A DNA stretch of 11,003 nt from CAZLYF01 sp964586835 (lineage in GTDB: Bacteria; Bacillota; Clostridia; Christensenellales; Aristaeellaceae): the NCBI GenBank assembly GCA_964586835.1, contig CAZPIC010000054.1:1-11003 (forward strand). The letters run 5' to 3'. The position numbers and the translations under genes were made by a program. Positions within the stretch are counted from its first letter, which is position 1; each line of letters opens with the position of its first letter. A model generated the notes under the pieces. The model did not search any database and was not told where the DNA came from. It saw only the letters and a program-made list of their open reading frames with translations. Shown piece by piece: positions 1 to 7,215 of the stretch.

Positions 1-11
1 CCTTGTAATTT

Positions 12-49
12 CTTCATATCTCGACCTTTCAGGTCATGCCTGTGAATAA
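12..49 (+). repeat. Terminal repeat of an IS1380-like element, left copy
   Basis: This 38-nt segment matches the segment at 10793-10831 in the same orientation. The final 16 bases, TCATGCCTGTGAATAA, and the first nine, CTTCATATC, are identical, with only small indels and one substitution between them. It contains a short hairpin, GACCT-TTC-AGGTC (22-34). Sequence similarity stops on both sides. At the right copy the body of a degenerate transposase element lies to the left of the repeat. By analogy the body of this element should lie left of position 12, mostly outside the window. Calling it an insertion-sequence end is an inference from that second copy. Confidence 0.6.
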
Positions 50-142
50 TCTAGGTTCAAGGGATGTGATGGTTTGCCGGCAGCTCAATGAGATGTTGGA
101 CTTTGACCGTTCATGCGTAAGCCCTGGCCTTTGTCCTATGGC

Positions 143-171
143 TTTGCGCGAGCGGATACATCCGATACAAT
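143..171 (+). promoter_or_regulatory. Possible promoter of the CE7 esterase gene
   Basis: A good -10 hexamer TACAAT (166-171) lies 17 bp after a poor -35 TTTGCG (143-148). The start codon at 203 follows after a short leader with a strong ribosome binding site. A -10 here also argues against the in-frame ATG at 113, which would be upstream of transcription start. The -35 match is weak (about 3 of 6), so an activator might be needed. Confidence 0.35.
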
Positions 172-202
172 ATCTTTCAGCAAAACACAAGGAGGGAACG
201 AT

Positions 203-1168
203 ATGCCGATCTTTGAAATGCCCGTCCCAGATCTCTTTGAATACCCAGGCACCAACCCTAGACCCAGGGATTTCGACGCCTATTGGGAAAGGGCTGTCGC
301 CCAAATGCAGGCCCTCGGGACGGACTGCACGATGGAGTCGTCGGAGTTTGTAGCGCAGGGAGTCCGATGCTCTCATCTGTGGTTTACGGGTGTGGGCGGT
401 GCCCGGGTATACGCAAAGCTTCTCCTGCCTGAAGGGCGGAAGGACTGTCCGGCACTGCTCAGGTTCCATGGCTATAGCGGCAACTCCGGAGACTGGGCGA
501 GCCATCTCCCCTATGCCCTGTCCGGCTTTGCCGTGGCAGCCCTCGACTGCCGGGGACAGGGCGGCTTGTCTGAGGACACGGGCGGCGTCAAGGGCAACAC
601 GCTGAACGGACAGATCATTCGTGGACTTGAGGATCCGGACCCTGACAAGCTGCTCGTGCGGGCACTCTTCCTGGACGCAGCACAGCTCGCACGAATCGTG
701 ATGTCCCTGCCGGAGGTGGACGCCTGCCGGGTCGGCGCTACTGGCGAAAGCCAAGGGGGAGCGCTCTCCCTAGCCTGCGCAGCCCTGGAGCCCGGCATAA
801 GACGCCTGGCGCCGGTATATCCCTTCATGTGTGACTACCAGCGCGTATGGGAGATGGACTTGGATGTCGACGCCTATGCTGAATTGCGGGAATATTTCCG
901 ACGCTTTGACTCGAGGCACCTTCGTGAAAAGGAGGTGTTCACAAAGCTCGGATACATCGACCTGCAACACCTGGCGGAAAAGATACGGGGAGAGACCCTG
1001 CTTTGCTGCGGCCTCATGGATACCGTCTGTCCCCCCTCTACCCAGTTTGCCGTCTACAACAAGATCCAGTCCAAAAAGAAGGTTGAGATCTGGCCAGACT
1101 TCACCCACGAGAAGCTTCCGGGAGCTGATGACATGATCTTTGAATTCATGCAAAGCCTGCGTTGCTAA
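203..1168 (+). CDS. CE7 family acetyl-xylan esterase / cephalosporin-C deacetylase
   Basis: This 321-residue alpha/beta-hydrolase removes acetyl groups from small acetylated sugars such as acetylated xylo-oligosaccharides. Family members are typically about 320 residues, so it is full length. The CE7 signatures are all visible: RGQGG at residues 117-121, the nucleophile motif GESQGG with Ser183, Asp273 in the LMDTVCPPST stretch, and His302 followed by Glu (HE). There is no signal peptide, so it should act in the cytoplasm on imported substrate. The ATG at 203 is chosen because AAGGAGG (189-195) stands 7 nt upstream. An in-frame ATG at 113 lacks such a site. It converges on the PfkB kinase gene with only 16 nt between stops. 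It is not in that operon, but its activity fits the adjacent sugar transporter and kinase. The precise substrate is unknown. Confidence 0.93.
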   Translation: MPIFEMPVPDLFEYPGTNPRPRDFDAYWERAVAQMQALGTDCTMESSEFVAQGVRCSHLWFTGVGGARVYAKLLLPEGRKDCPALLRFHGYSGNSGDWASHLPYALSGFAVAALDCRGQGGLSEDTGGVKGNTLNGQIIRGLEDPDPDKLLVRALFLDAAQLARIVMSLPEVDACRVGATGESQGGALSLACAALEPGIRRLAPVYPFMCDYQRVWEMDLDVDAYAELREYFRRFDSRHLREKEVFTKLGYIDLQHLAEKIRGETLLCCGLMDTVCPPSTQFAVYNKIQSKKKVEIWPDFTHEKLPGADDMIFEFMQSLRC

Positions 1169-1184
1169 AGCGCAGACCATCGCC

Positions 1185-2114
1185 TCATCCCTGCGCAAGC
1201 GACTCCACACGCGTTCCCTGAAACCCTCGTTCCACCTTCGCGGCTTCGATGTAATCAAGGGCGTCCTGCCGCGACCCCCTGTAGGGGCCGGGTGTCTCCA
1301 TCTTGAGCGACACGACCCCGCAGGCGTAGGTAAGAGCCTCGGGGATGCCCGCATGCAGACGCTCGCCCAGATAGGCAGCGAAACAGGTATCCCCGCGTCC
1401 TGTACGACCGGAAAGGTTGCGCGAAATCAGCGGACAAGTATAAAACGTCTGCCCATCAAAGACGAGGGCTTCCGTATGGTGGGTGATCATAATCTCCATA
1501 GATCCCCAGCCGGCGAGGATTCGCGCGGCCTGGCGCCGGTCCGTCGCACCCGTGAGGATCTCCGCTTCCGCGGCATCGGTCTTCAGGAAGTCAATGACTG
1601 GCAGGTATCGCTCCTTCTCTGCCCAGTCATGGTAGTCCATGGATCCGTCCGCCTCTATGTGGCGGAGTAGACACTGCACGTCCACAGCCACCTTTCCGCG
1701 GGAAGCAGCCGCTGCAAAGATCTCCCCCGAAAAATCGCCATAGGTGAGACCCGCAAAGTGCAGCACCCGGGATGGCAAGGAAGGGAGCTCCTCATACAGA
1801 AAGGGATCGCAGCTGCCGAGGGAACGGCAGAGCCGGCGTTCCTTGTCCGCGCTCAGGTAGCGGTTCTCGATGGAGGTGCTCTGGGAAGAAGGTGCCCAGA
1901 ACACCCGGGCACCGAGGCCTTCAAAGACAGCCACTCCGTCCACCTCTGTGGAGTTGTATTTCGTAAACACTGCCGTGTCGTGCCCACTGTTGGCCGCGGC
2001 AAAAGCGCTGGCCACAACAGCCCCGCCCACCTCACGTCGTTCGAAGCCTGTATGGTCTATATTGCGGTCCAGGGAAATTGGCCCGATCACAAGAATCTCA
2101 CAGGGTGGATCCAT
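1185..2114 (-). CDS. PfkB/ribokinase-family carbohydrate kinase
   Basis: This 309-residue protein is a member of the PfkB (ribokinase) superfamily, which phosphorylates sugars, nucleosides or polyols with ATP. The N-terminal di-glycine motif is GGAVVASAFAAANSG from residue 30. The C-terminal signature is GRTGRGDTCFAAYL, with the catalytic-base Asp at residue 242. The usual GAGD reads GRGD here, a substitution near the anion hole. The start at 2114 (MDPPCEIL) is preferred because AAGGAG sits 6-7 nt upstream. An upstream TTG/ATG pair (2150/2147) would add 11-12 residues but has no good ribosome binding site. It is the last gene of a sugar-transport operon, 38 nt after the MalF-type permease, which suggests that it phosphorylates the imported sugar. 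Sequence alone does not tell which sugar. Confidence 0.88.
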   Translation of the reverse strand: MDPPCEILVIGPISLDRNIDHTGFERREVGGAVVASAFAAANSGHDTAVFTKYNSTEVDGVAVFEGLGARVFWAPSSQSTSIENRYLSADKERRLCRSLGSCDPFLYEELPSLPSRVLHFAGLTYGDFSGEIFAAAASRGKVAVDVQCLLRHIEADGSMDYHDWAEKERYLPVIDFLKTDAAEAEILTGATDRRQAARILAGWGSMEIMITHHTEALVFDGQTFYTCPLISRNLSGRTGRGDTCFAAYLGERLHAGIPEALTYACGVVSLKMETPGPYRGSRQDALDYIEAAKVERGFQGTRVESLAQG

Positions 2115-2152
2115 GGCAAGCTCCTTCCGAGATGAGGCAGAGGACATCAACC

Positions 2153-3031
2153 TCAGCGGCGTCCGTGCCGGACAGCATAGCCACGACGGACATAGCCATA
2201 GGCAAGTGCAAGAATCAGCAGGGTCATCACCACGGAAGCCGCTGAAGCGTAGCCCACTTTGAACATGTGGACGCCGTTGTGATAGATATACTGCGTGATG
2301 GTGGCTGTCGTGTTGGCGGGGCCGCCCTTTGTAAGAATGTTCACCTTGTCGAACAGACGGAAGGTATCGATAACGCGCAGCAGCAGCACCATCACCACGT
2401 TCTTTGCGATGGAGGGAAGGGTCACATGTGCGAAGCGGCCCCAGGCGCCCGCTCCATCGATGGAAGCTGCCTCATAGAGATCCAGGGGAACTCCCTGCAG
2501 GGCTGCATACAACAAAATGAAGGCAAAGGGCGTGTACTGCCAGACATCGATGACGAGGATCGCAAAGAAAGCTGTCCTTACGTCCAGCAGCCAGTTATAG
2601 GGTCCGATACCCAGAAAGCCCAAGGCGTTGTTGATCAGCCCGTTGTGGTTGGACAGCATGATCTGCCATATCAGTGCCACTGTGACGGGCGGCAGCAGGG
2701 TGGGGGTCAGCGTGAGGGTGCGGATGAGTTTTTGCCTTGAGCGGAGACTTTTAACAAACACAGCAGTCGAGAGCCCCAACCCCGTCTCCAGCAGCACCGC
2801 CAGCAGCGTGAAGCGCAGCGTGTTTCCAAGCGCCTGAAGGAAGTACCTGTCGCGGAAAAGTTGTTCATAGTTCCTAAAAAGCAGAAACTTCGGAGCTGAC
2901 AGGGAAAGGTAGTTGTAATCCGTCAGTCCGTACCAGAGGATGAATCCCAGCGGAAACACGCTGAGCACCGTGAGCACGAGCATGGAGGGCGCGCTCATCA
3001 GGTAAGCGAACAGGCTGCTTTGCCGCTTCAT
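2153..3031 (-). CDS. CUT1-type sugar ABC transporter permease, MalF/UgpA-like
   Basis: This 292-residue inner-membrane permease has about six hydrophobic segments, starting with one at residues 11-35. The conserved cytoplasmic EAA loop, which docks on the ATPase, reads EAASIDGAGAWGRFAHVTLP at 187-206. The motif TKGGPANTT (234-242) is typical of MalF/UgpA-type subunits of carbohydrate-uptake (CUT1) transporters. It would pair with the MalG-type permease encoded at 4336-5172. The gene follows the binding-protein gene after 66 nt that can fold into a hairpin. No strong ribosome binding site stands free before its ATG: the best purine run (AGGGACTGAG) lies inside that hairpin. Family assignment is firm; the substrate is unknown. 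Confidence 0.92.
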   Translation of the reverse strand: MKRQSSLFAYLMSAPSMLVLTVLSVFPLGFILWYGLTDYNYLSLSAPKFLLFRNYEQLFRDRYFLQALGNTLRFTLLAVLLETGLGLSTAVFVKSLRSRQKLIRTLTLTPTLLPPVTVALIWQIMLSNHNGLINNALGFLGIGPYNWLLDVRTAFFAILVIDVWQYTPFAFILLYAALQGVPLDLYEAASIDGAGAWGRFAHVTLPSIAKNVVMVLLLRVIDTFRLFDKVNILTKGGPANTTATITQYIYHNGVHMFKVGYASAASVVMTLLILALAYGYVRRGYAVRHGRR

Positions 3032-3035
3032 GGGT

Positions 3036-3069
3036 CGCTTCTCAGTCCCTTTTGGGCTGGAGGGAAGCG
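3036..3069 (-). promoter_or_regulatory. Intercistronic hairpin covering the MalF-type permease ribosome binding site
   Basis: On the minus strand, CGCTTC (3069-3064) pairs with GAAGCG (3041-3036). Inside it, CAG-CCC pairs with GGG-A-CTG around an AAAA loop with one bulge. The right arm ends 4 nt before the permease ATG at 3031 and includes the only purine-rich sequence close to that start. No U-run follows, so it does not look like an intrinsic terminator. It could lower translation of the permease relative to the upstream binding-protein gene, or protect the binding-protein mRNA 3' end. The structure is read by eye. Confidence 0.45.
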
Positions 3070-3097
3070 TCGCGGGGATACTCCTTGTACCTTTCCT

Positions 3098-4309
3098 TTA
3101 CCGGACAATGTCTTCGATGGCCTGTTTCGCGTCCGACAAGGCCTCGTCCACGGTCTTGATGCCGGAGATGGCGTTTGACAGTTCGATGCCAAACACGTTC
3201 TCGATGTCACCCCACAACGGGGTGCGCGGGCGTTCCCGCGAAGCCAAGGTAGCTGTCAGCAGCGTAGCATAGTAGGGATAACGCCTGGATAGCTCCTCGT
3301 CATCAAACACGCTAAACCGCGTGGGCACAGCGCCCGCGTCGGCCGCAGCCTTCTGGGTCTGAGCGCTGGTCAGGTAGATTAATAAGCTCATGGCCAACTC
3401 AGGGTTCTGGGCGTTGGCCGGCACACCCATGAGCCAGTTTCCGATCATTCCGGAGGGATACTCGGGGGAGTCGGGGGCAAGCTTGCCCGGGATCTTTGCA
3501 TAGCCAGCATGCGAGGTCCCTCTCGCGATATACCAGCTAGGCCATCCCAGGCTCATGGCTGCTTTGCCCTCGGAAACGGAAGACACGATGGCGTTCTTTT
3601 CATAGTTTGCCCCGTTGGCGAGCAGCTCCATGTACACCCGCAGGGCTGCCTTGGCCTCCTTGGAATCCACCAGCACGTTCCATTCTGCATCGAATATATC
3701 CCCGCCGTAAGCCCAGAGGATGGGCATGAAGTCCCCCACGATAGGGTTTCCCTGCTGCCCTCTGATGGCGTAGCCGACCTTACCCTCCCGTTCATTGACC
3801 TTCCTGGCGATATCCAGCACGCCCTGCCAGCTGTCGGGGATCCAGGCGTCCACCTCCTTGAGGACCTCCTCGTTGTAGAAAAGCAGCGTCACGTTGCCCG
3901 CAAAGGGCAGCGCAAAGGTGTCGCCTTCCCCGTAAGACGCCTTTCCCAACGCCAGGGAGTTGGGCACAAAGTCTACATCATCTGTATAGCCAGCCTGTGT
4001 CAGGTTGAGAAGAATACCCGATGCCGCAAGCTCCGGTATCCAAGGATCGTCCAGCATTATGAGATCATAAGCTCCCCCCTTGTTGCGGCTGTCAAGGACG
4101 ATCTTCTGCTTGAGGTCCGGGTTCTCAAGCCCCAGCACCTCCATGACGCAATTGTTCTCAGCCTCAAAATCAGCCTTTACTGCGTTGATAACGTCCACAT
4201 GAGAACCGCCCCGCGCTGCTATGACCAGCTTCTGGGGCTCCCCCAAAGCGGAGGCGACGAGGCTGAGGGTAAGGCTGAACGCCAACAGAAATATGAGCAT
4301 TTTTTTCAT
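3098..4309 (-). CDS. CUT1-type sugar ABC transporter substrate-binding protein
   Basis: This 403-residue extracellular solute-binding protein (family 1, MalE/UgpB-like) captures the sugar for the flanking permeases. It starts with a clear signal peptide (MKKMLIFLLAFSLTLSLV) and a signal peptidase I site near residues 19-23 (ASALG). There is no lipobox cysteine. Mature-protein motifs typical of the family include LPFAGNVTLLFYN, PDSW, a GKAAM block with SLGWPSWY, and MIGNWLMGVPANAQNPELA. The start at 4309 is supported by AAGGAAGG shortly upstream and by the signal peptide. The reading frame stays open upstream to 4846, but that extension is antisense-free noise over the MalG gene and is not believed. 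It lies between the two permease genes, 26 nt after the MalG type. The ligand cannot be read from sequence. Confidence 0.93.
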   Translation of the reverse strand: MKKMLIFLLAFSLTLSLVASALGEPQKLVIAARGGSHVDVINAVKADFEAENNCVMEVLGLENPDLKQKIVLDSRNKGGAYDLIMLDDPWIPELAASGILLNLTQAGYTDDVDFVPNSLALGKASYGEGDTFALPFAGNVTLLFYNEEVLKEVDAWIPDSWQGVLDIARKVNEREGKVGYAIRGQQGNPIVGDFMPILWAYGGDIFDAEWNVLVDSKEAKAALRVYMELLANGANYEKNAIVSSVSEGKAAMSLGWPSWYIARGTSHAGYAKIPGKLAPDSPEYPSGMIGNWLMGVPANAQNPELAMSLLIYLTSAQTQKAAADAGAVPTRFSVFDDEELSRRYPYYATLLTATLASRERPRTPLWGDIENVFGIELSNAISGIKTVDEALSDAKQAIEDIVR

Positions 4310-4335
4310 GGCAGGATCCTTCCTTTCAATCAACA

Positions 4336-5172
4336 CTATTCCTTTACAGCCCCGCTGGAGAGGCCGGCAATGAGAAGGTTCTGTGCGAAGGATACAAAAA
4401 GCGCTACAGGGGCCAGGGAGAGAAGGCCTCCAGCCGCGACAAGGCCCCACTGCGTCAGTTCCTGTTCGCTGTTGAGGGTCGAGAGCGCCAGGGGAACAGT
4501 GAACTGGGAGGGGCTTTGCACAAAGATAGCACCGTACAGGTACTCGTTCCAGCTGGTCATGAACGACAGGATGCTGACAGCCGTCAGCCCAGGGAAGGCC
4601 TGGGGGAGCACAATGCGGAGAAAGAGGCCGAAGTCCGTCGCACCATCCACAGCAGCGCTTTCCTCCACTTCTTCCGGGAGTGCCTCGAAAAAGGAGATCA
4701 TGAACCAGATGATGAAGGGGGTGTTGATCAGAAGATGTGACAGGATCATGGGAAGCCTCGTGCCCAGGAGGCCCGCCCTTCCCATCATGATGTACAGCGG
4801 AAGTGCAAAGGCGATAGGCGGCAGGATACGCAACAGCAGCACCCAAAACAGCATGCTCCCCTTCAGATGAAACCTAAAGCGTGCCCGGGAAAGGACGTAT
4901 GCGCAGCCAAGCCCGAAAGCTAGCGCCAGTGCTAAGGAGGAAAGAGTGACAGTTAAGTTGTTCAGCAGGGCCACGCCAAAGCGCTTTCTCGAAAACAGAG
5001 CGGTGAAATGGACAGGCGTAAAGGATGCAGGCAACATGCGGAGCGTCCCGGACAGCTCATCGCCGCTTCGGAAAGCCAGCGACAGCATCCACAGCACGGG
5101 AAAAAGTGTCCAAAATAAGAGGAACGCAGCTAATGTCCGTTTGATCGCCCGCCAAGGCAAAGATCCCTTCAC
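4336..5172 (-). CDS. CUT1-type sugar ABC transporter permease, MalG/UgpE-like
   Basis: This 278-residue membrane protein has about six transmembrane segments (first at about residues 12-33). The EAA loop reads EESAAVDGATDFGLFLRIVLP (residues 170-190), ideal for a MalG-type permease. The stretch SFMTSWNEYLYG that follows is also characteristic. It starts with GTG at 5172, preceded by an AAAGGGG purine run at suitable spacing. It is the first gene of its operon, with a good promoter about 35 bp upstream of the start. Having the MalG-type permease before the binding protein is uncommon for CUT1 operons. No ATPase gene is present in the operon, so a shared MsmX/UgpC-like ATPase is expected. The second operon of this window encodes one candidate. 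Confidence 0.92.
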   Translation of the reverse strand: MKGSLPWRAIKRTLAAFLLFWTLFPVLWMLSLAFRSGDELSGTLRMLPASFTPVHFTALFSRKRFGVALLNNLTVTLSSLALALAFGLGCAYVLSRARFRFHLKGSMLFWVLLLRILPPIAFALPLYIMMGRAGLLGTRLPMILSHLLINTPFIIWFMISFFEALPEEVEESAAVDGATDFGLFLRIVLPQAFPGLTAVSILSFMTSWNEYLYGAIFVQSPSQFTVPLALSTLNSEQELTQWGLVAAGGLLSLAPVALFVSFAQNLLIAGLSSGAVKE

Positions 5173-5207
5173 GCCTGGCCCCTTTCCTTCCTTCTTCCCT
5201 CTATTTC

Positions 5208-5235
5208 ATCATAACGTCGGGCCGCCGCAAGTCAA
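5208..5235 (-). promoter_or_regulatory. Sigma-A-type promoter of the sugar-transport operon
   Basis: On the minus strand, a -35 TTGACT (5235-5230) and a -10 TATGAT (5213-5208) are separated by 16 bp. Transcription would start near 5200, giving a leader of about 28 nt before the GTG at 5172 with its ribosome binding site. A short palindrome, TCAAG-G-CTTGA (5232-5242), overlaps the -35 and its upstream edge and could be an operator. No riboswitch would fit in the leader. Confidence 0.65.
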
Positions 5236-5264
5236 GGCTTGAAGGCTTACACCCCACTCCTTGA

Positions 5265-5282
5265 AACAGAAGGCCTTCTGTT
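5265..5282. promoter_or_regulatory. 18-bp perfect palindrome, candidate operator
   Basis: AACAGAAGGCCTTCTGTT is identical to its reverse complement. Its centre lies about 73 bp upstream of the predicted start of the sugar operon and far upstream of the GDPD-like gene. That position suits an activator, or a repressor acting between the divergent promoters. No regulator gene is in the window, so the binding protein is unknown. No T-run follows on either strand, so it does not look like a terminator. Confidence 0.5.
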
Positions 5283-5474
5283 GCCAGCGACTTTCATGGA
5301 AAGGTCACTGTGGTCACCTGTTCGGTGCAAGCCTCTCTCTGCGCACATGGAATGGCTCTCAGGCTGGCCTCTTCACGATGGGATCGGTTCCAAGACGATC
5401 ATGAACAGAACCTGCTCACGGAGAGAGGTGAAGAACCGGTTTTAGGAGCATCCCTCCCGGACCTCCCCAGACAG

Positions 5475-5483
5475 TGGTATAGT
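5475..5483 (+). promoter_or_regulatory. Possible extended -10 promoter of the GDPD-like gene
   Basis: TGGTATAGT matches the extended -10 pattern TGnTATAAT at seven of the eight defined positions. It lies about 50 bp before the ATG at 5534. No recognisable -35 hexamer stands at 16-18 bp upstream, which an extended -10 can tolerate. This is a single-motif call. Confidence 0.3.
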
Positions 5484-5533
5484 GTCTGTAAGGTTACAAA
5501 AACAGACCCCCCTGAGCATGGAGGGACGAGGGC

Positions 5534-6238
5534 ATGGATGTATCTCGACAAGGCATCAGAGTGCTGCCCAGTGGGCTTGAGGGAAAGCGCCTGTATCCTA
5601 CCCTGATCACCGCCCACGCAGGCGCTGAATCCACCCAGGCCAACACGCTTGAGAGCCTCCGCGTTCTATTGGACATCGGGGCGGATGCGGTGGAGGTGGA
5701 TGTGCGCGCCGCGCACGGGGTCCTGGTTTTATCCCATGACAGGCCTCTAGTAATCAAGGGCCTGACGATGCTCGAGGAGGCTTTTGCGCTGCTCAAGGAA
5801 GCACACCCAAAAGCCTTCAATCTGGACCTTAAGTCCGCCGGTCTGATCAGGGAAACCCAGCGCCTGGCCAAAGTGTCGGGCGTCTTAAACCGCTGTCTTT
5901 ACACAGGGGACATCGGGCTACAGGATGATGCCGATATCCTCTCAGGCGAAATTCCTCTATGGCTCAACGAGGCGCTGCTACCGGAGGCTGATCGGAACCA
6001 GCCTCTTCAGGCTGCGCAAAAGCGGGGCTTTTATATCGTCAATATCAACTGGTTTAAGCTGACGGATCGCATGCTCGAAAAAGCAGACCGCTTTTCTGTG
6101 TGGACTGTGGACCATGAGGACGATCTCCGCAGCCTGCTTGAAGCAGGCGTCCTCAATATCACGACCCGAAGGCCGTCCCTCGCCCTAAAACTCAGGTCCG
6201 GGATTCAGCAGCCGTTTTCGAAGGGCGAAGACCTCTGA
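5534..6238 (+). CDS. Glycerophosphodiester phosphodiesterase-like protein, variant active site
   Basis: This 234-residue protein belongs to the GDPD (GlpQ/UgpQ-like) TIM-barrel family, which hydrolyses glycerophosphodiesters to glycerol 3-phosphate and an alcohol. Family features in order are: AHAG with His28 (the usual HRG), QANTLES at 35-41 (the usual ENT), VEVDVR with Glu54 and Asp56, LSHD with His68, NLDLK at 96-100, VWTVD at 189-193, and NITTRRP near the end (the usual IITDRP). The two catalytic histidines and the E.D metal pair are kept. The Arg of HRG and the metal-ligand Glu of ENT are replaced by Ala. No signal peptide is seen, so it is cytoplasmic, like UgpQ. GGAGGG lies about 9 nt before the ATG. 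It is divergent from the sugar operon and converges on the second transporter operon. Activity may be altered. Confidence 0.82.
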   Translation: MDVSRQGIRVLPSGLEGKRLYPTLITAHAGAESTQANTLESLRVLLDIGADAVEVDVRAAHGVLVLSHDRPLVIKGLTMLEEAFALLKEAHPKAFNLDLKSAGLIRETQRLAKVSGVLNRCLYTGDIGLQDDADILSGEIPLWLNEALLPEADRNQPLQAAQKRGFYIVNINWFKLTDRMLEKADRFSVWTVDHEDDLRSLLEAGVLNITTRRPSLALKLRSGIQQPFSKGEDL

Positions 6239-6245
6239 CTTCGAA
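6217..6245. repeat. Inverted repeat at the end of the GDPD-like gene
   Basis: TTCGAAG (6217-6223) and CTTCGAA (6239-6245) form perfect 7-bp arms around a 15-nt loop that includes the stop codon. A smaller CAGCC-TT-GGCTG element follows at about 6249-6260. They lie between two convergent genes with a 52-nt gap, where a bidirectional terminator would be expected. Neither is followed by a clear T-run, so a terminator role is only possible. Confidence 0.3.
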
Positions 6246-6290
6246 TAACAGCCTTGGCTGCTTTCCCGGCCCGCTCACCTCCATCGCGAA

Positions 6291-7181
6291 TCAAAGGCTT
6301 TCCCATTCCTTGTCCTTCAGGTTGGTATAGATATATACGATTGCCGATACCGATGAAAACAGAAAAATCAGCACGCTGACAGCAGCTGCGCGTTCGTACC
6401 TGCGGTTTGAAAACTGCTCGCGCAGGTAAACGCCCAGCATCTTGGGAAAGTTCTCCCCGATGAGGTAGGGCGTCGTGAAAGAAGAGATGTTGCTCATGAA
6501 GATGAAAGTCATGGCAATCATAACATCCCTGATAGACAGCGGGAGGATCATCTTGAAAAACACACGCACGCGGCCTGCGCCCACATCCCGGGCGCTTTCC
6601 ACAATGGACTCTGATATGCCTGACAGCGCTGCTGCAATGATCATGGTCGCAAAAGGAATGTTGAACCACAGGTTCATCAGGATGATGCCCCTGGGATTGT
6701 AGAGAAGGCCAGGCTTGAGTCCATGCAGGGCTGAGTTTTCGGGTAACAGGAGAGAGAGCCGGTTGATGAGCCCGGAGTCGGAGATGATGACCTTCATCGC
6801 GTACACGGCCACCAGGCCTGGAATGAAGCGGGGAAGAAGATAGAGCGTGCCGATGATCCTGGCAATGGCGGACTGTGAAAAACGCAGGTAGAGGGCCAGC
6901 AGATAGGCCAGGAAGATCGCCAGGACCACCGTAGCTGCGGTAATCCATATTGTGTACCAGATGGAGGCGCTCGCGACGCGGTTGGTAAACAGGAACTCAT
7001 AGTGTTTCCAGGTAAACGCGCCGGTGACGTCGTCCGTGAAGCTTCTGATGACCGTATTGACGATGGGGTACACAACAATGCCAAGGGTCAGGGCGAGCGA
7101 AGGGAATAGGAAAGCTGTGGCAAGCAATGCCTTTTTTGTGGATTCCCGCCTTCGATGTCTTGTAAGCCAGATCTGCTCCAC
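6291..7181 (-). CDS. ABC transporter permease, PotB/FbpB/YnjC-like
   Basis: This 296-residue membrane protein has about six hydrophobic segments (first at about residues 18-42). The EAA loop reads VESARDVGAGRVRVFFKMILP (194-214). The E-A-x-x-x-G-A-G pattern resembles the spermidine/iron/thiamine/phosphonate type of importer rather than CUT1 sugar permeases. The GTG at 7181 is chosen because AAAGGAA lies about 8 nt upstream. A GTG at 7250 would add 23 residues but has no ribosome binding site and overlaps the hairpin region. It is the last gene of its operon and should form a heterodimer with the permease at 9441-10268. Substrate is unknown. Confidence 0.9.
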   Translation of the reverse strand: MEQIWLTRHRRRESTKKALLATAFLFPSLALTLGIVVYPIVNTVIRSFTDDVTGAFTWKHYEFLFTNRVASASIWYTIWITAATVVLAIFLAYLLALYLRFSQSAIARIIGTLYLLPRFIPGLVAVYAMKVIISDSGLINRLSLLLPENSALHGLKPGLLYNPRGIILMNLWFNIPFATMIIAAALSGISESIVESARDVGAGRVRVFFKMILPLSIRDVMIAMTFIFMSNISSFTTPYLIGENFPKMLGVYLREQFSNRRYERAAAVSVLIFLFSSVSAIVYIYTNLKDKEWESL

Positions 7182-7215
7182 AGCTGTTTCCTTTCGCTCT
7201 GTCCTGAAGGGCTGT

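Larger units (their letters stand above)
5173..5533. other. Divergent intergenic regulatory region, about 360 bp
   Basis: This gap separates the leftward sugar operon from the rightward GDPD-like gene. It holds the operon promoter (5208-5235), an 18-bp perfect palindrome (5265-5282), and a possible extended -10 for the GDPD-like gene (5475-5483). Between about 5283 and 5470 I see no convincing gene. Short open frames there lack ribosome binding sites and resemble nothing known. A direct repeat, GGTCAC-TGT-GGTCAC, near 5303 and the palindrome AACCGGTT near 5435 are the only other structure noted. The size of the gap fits a regulated divergent promoter region. Confidence 0.6.

Noticed and set aside
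29..754. 241-codon minus-strand open frame over the CE7 gene
   Set aside because: It is fully antisense to a gene with all CE7 catalytic motifs, has no ribosome binding site, and its product resembles nothing.
1157..1175. CTGCG-CGCAG inverted repeat between the CE7 and kinase stops, considered as a terminator
   Set aside because: Only 5 bp of stem with a 9-nt loop and no T-run on either strand.
4310..4846. 179-residue N-terminal extension of the first binding protein
   Set aside because: The extension overlaps the permease gene in another frame. The signal peptide and ribosome binding site fix the start at 4309.
3509..4870. 453-codon plus-strand open frame over the binding protein and MalG-type permease genes
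   Set aside because: It is a long shadow frame opposite two well-supported genes, caused by GC-rich codon use. Its product is low in recognisable features.
5239..5606. Two short plus-strand open frames (5239-5445 and 5310-5606) in the divergent region
   Set aside because: No ribosome binding sites and no recognisable protein features. The second also overlaps the GDPD-like gene.
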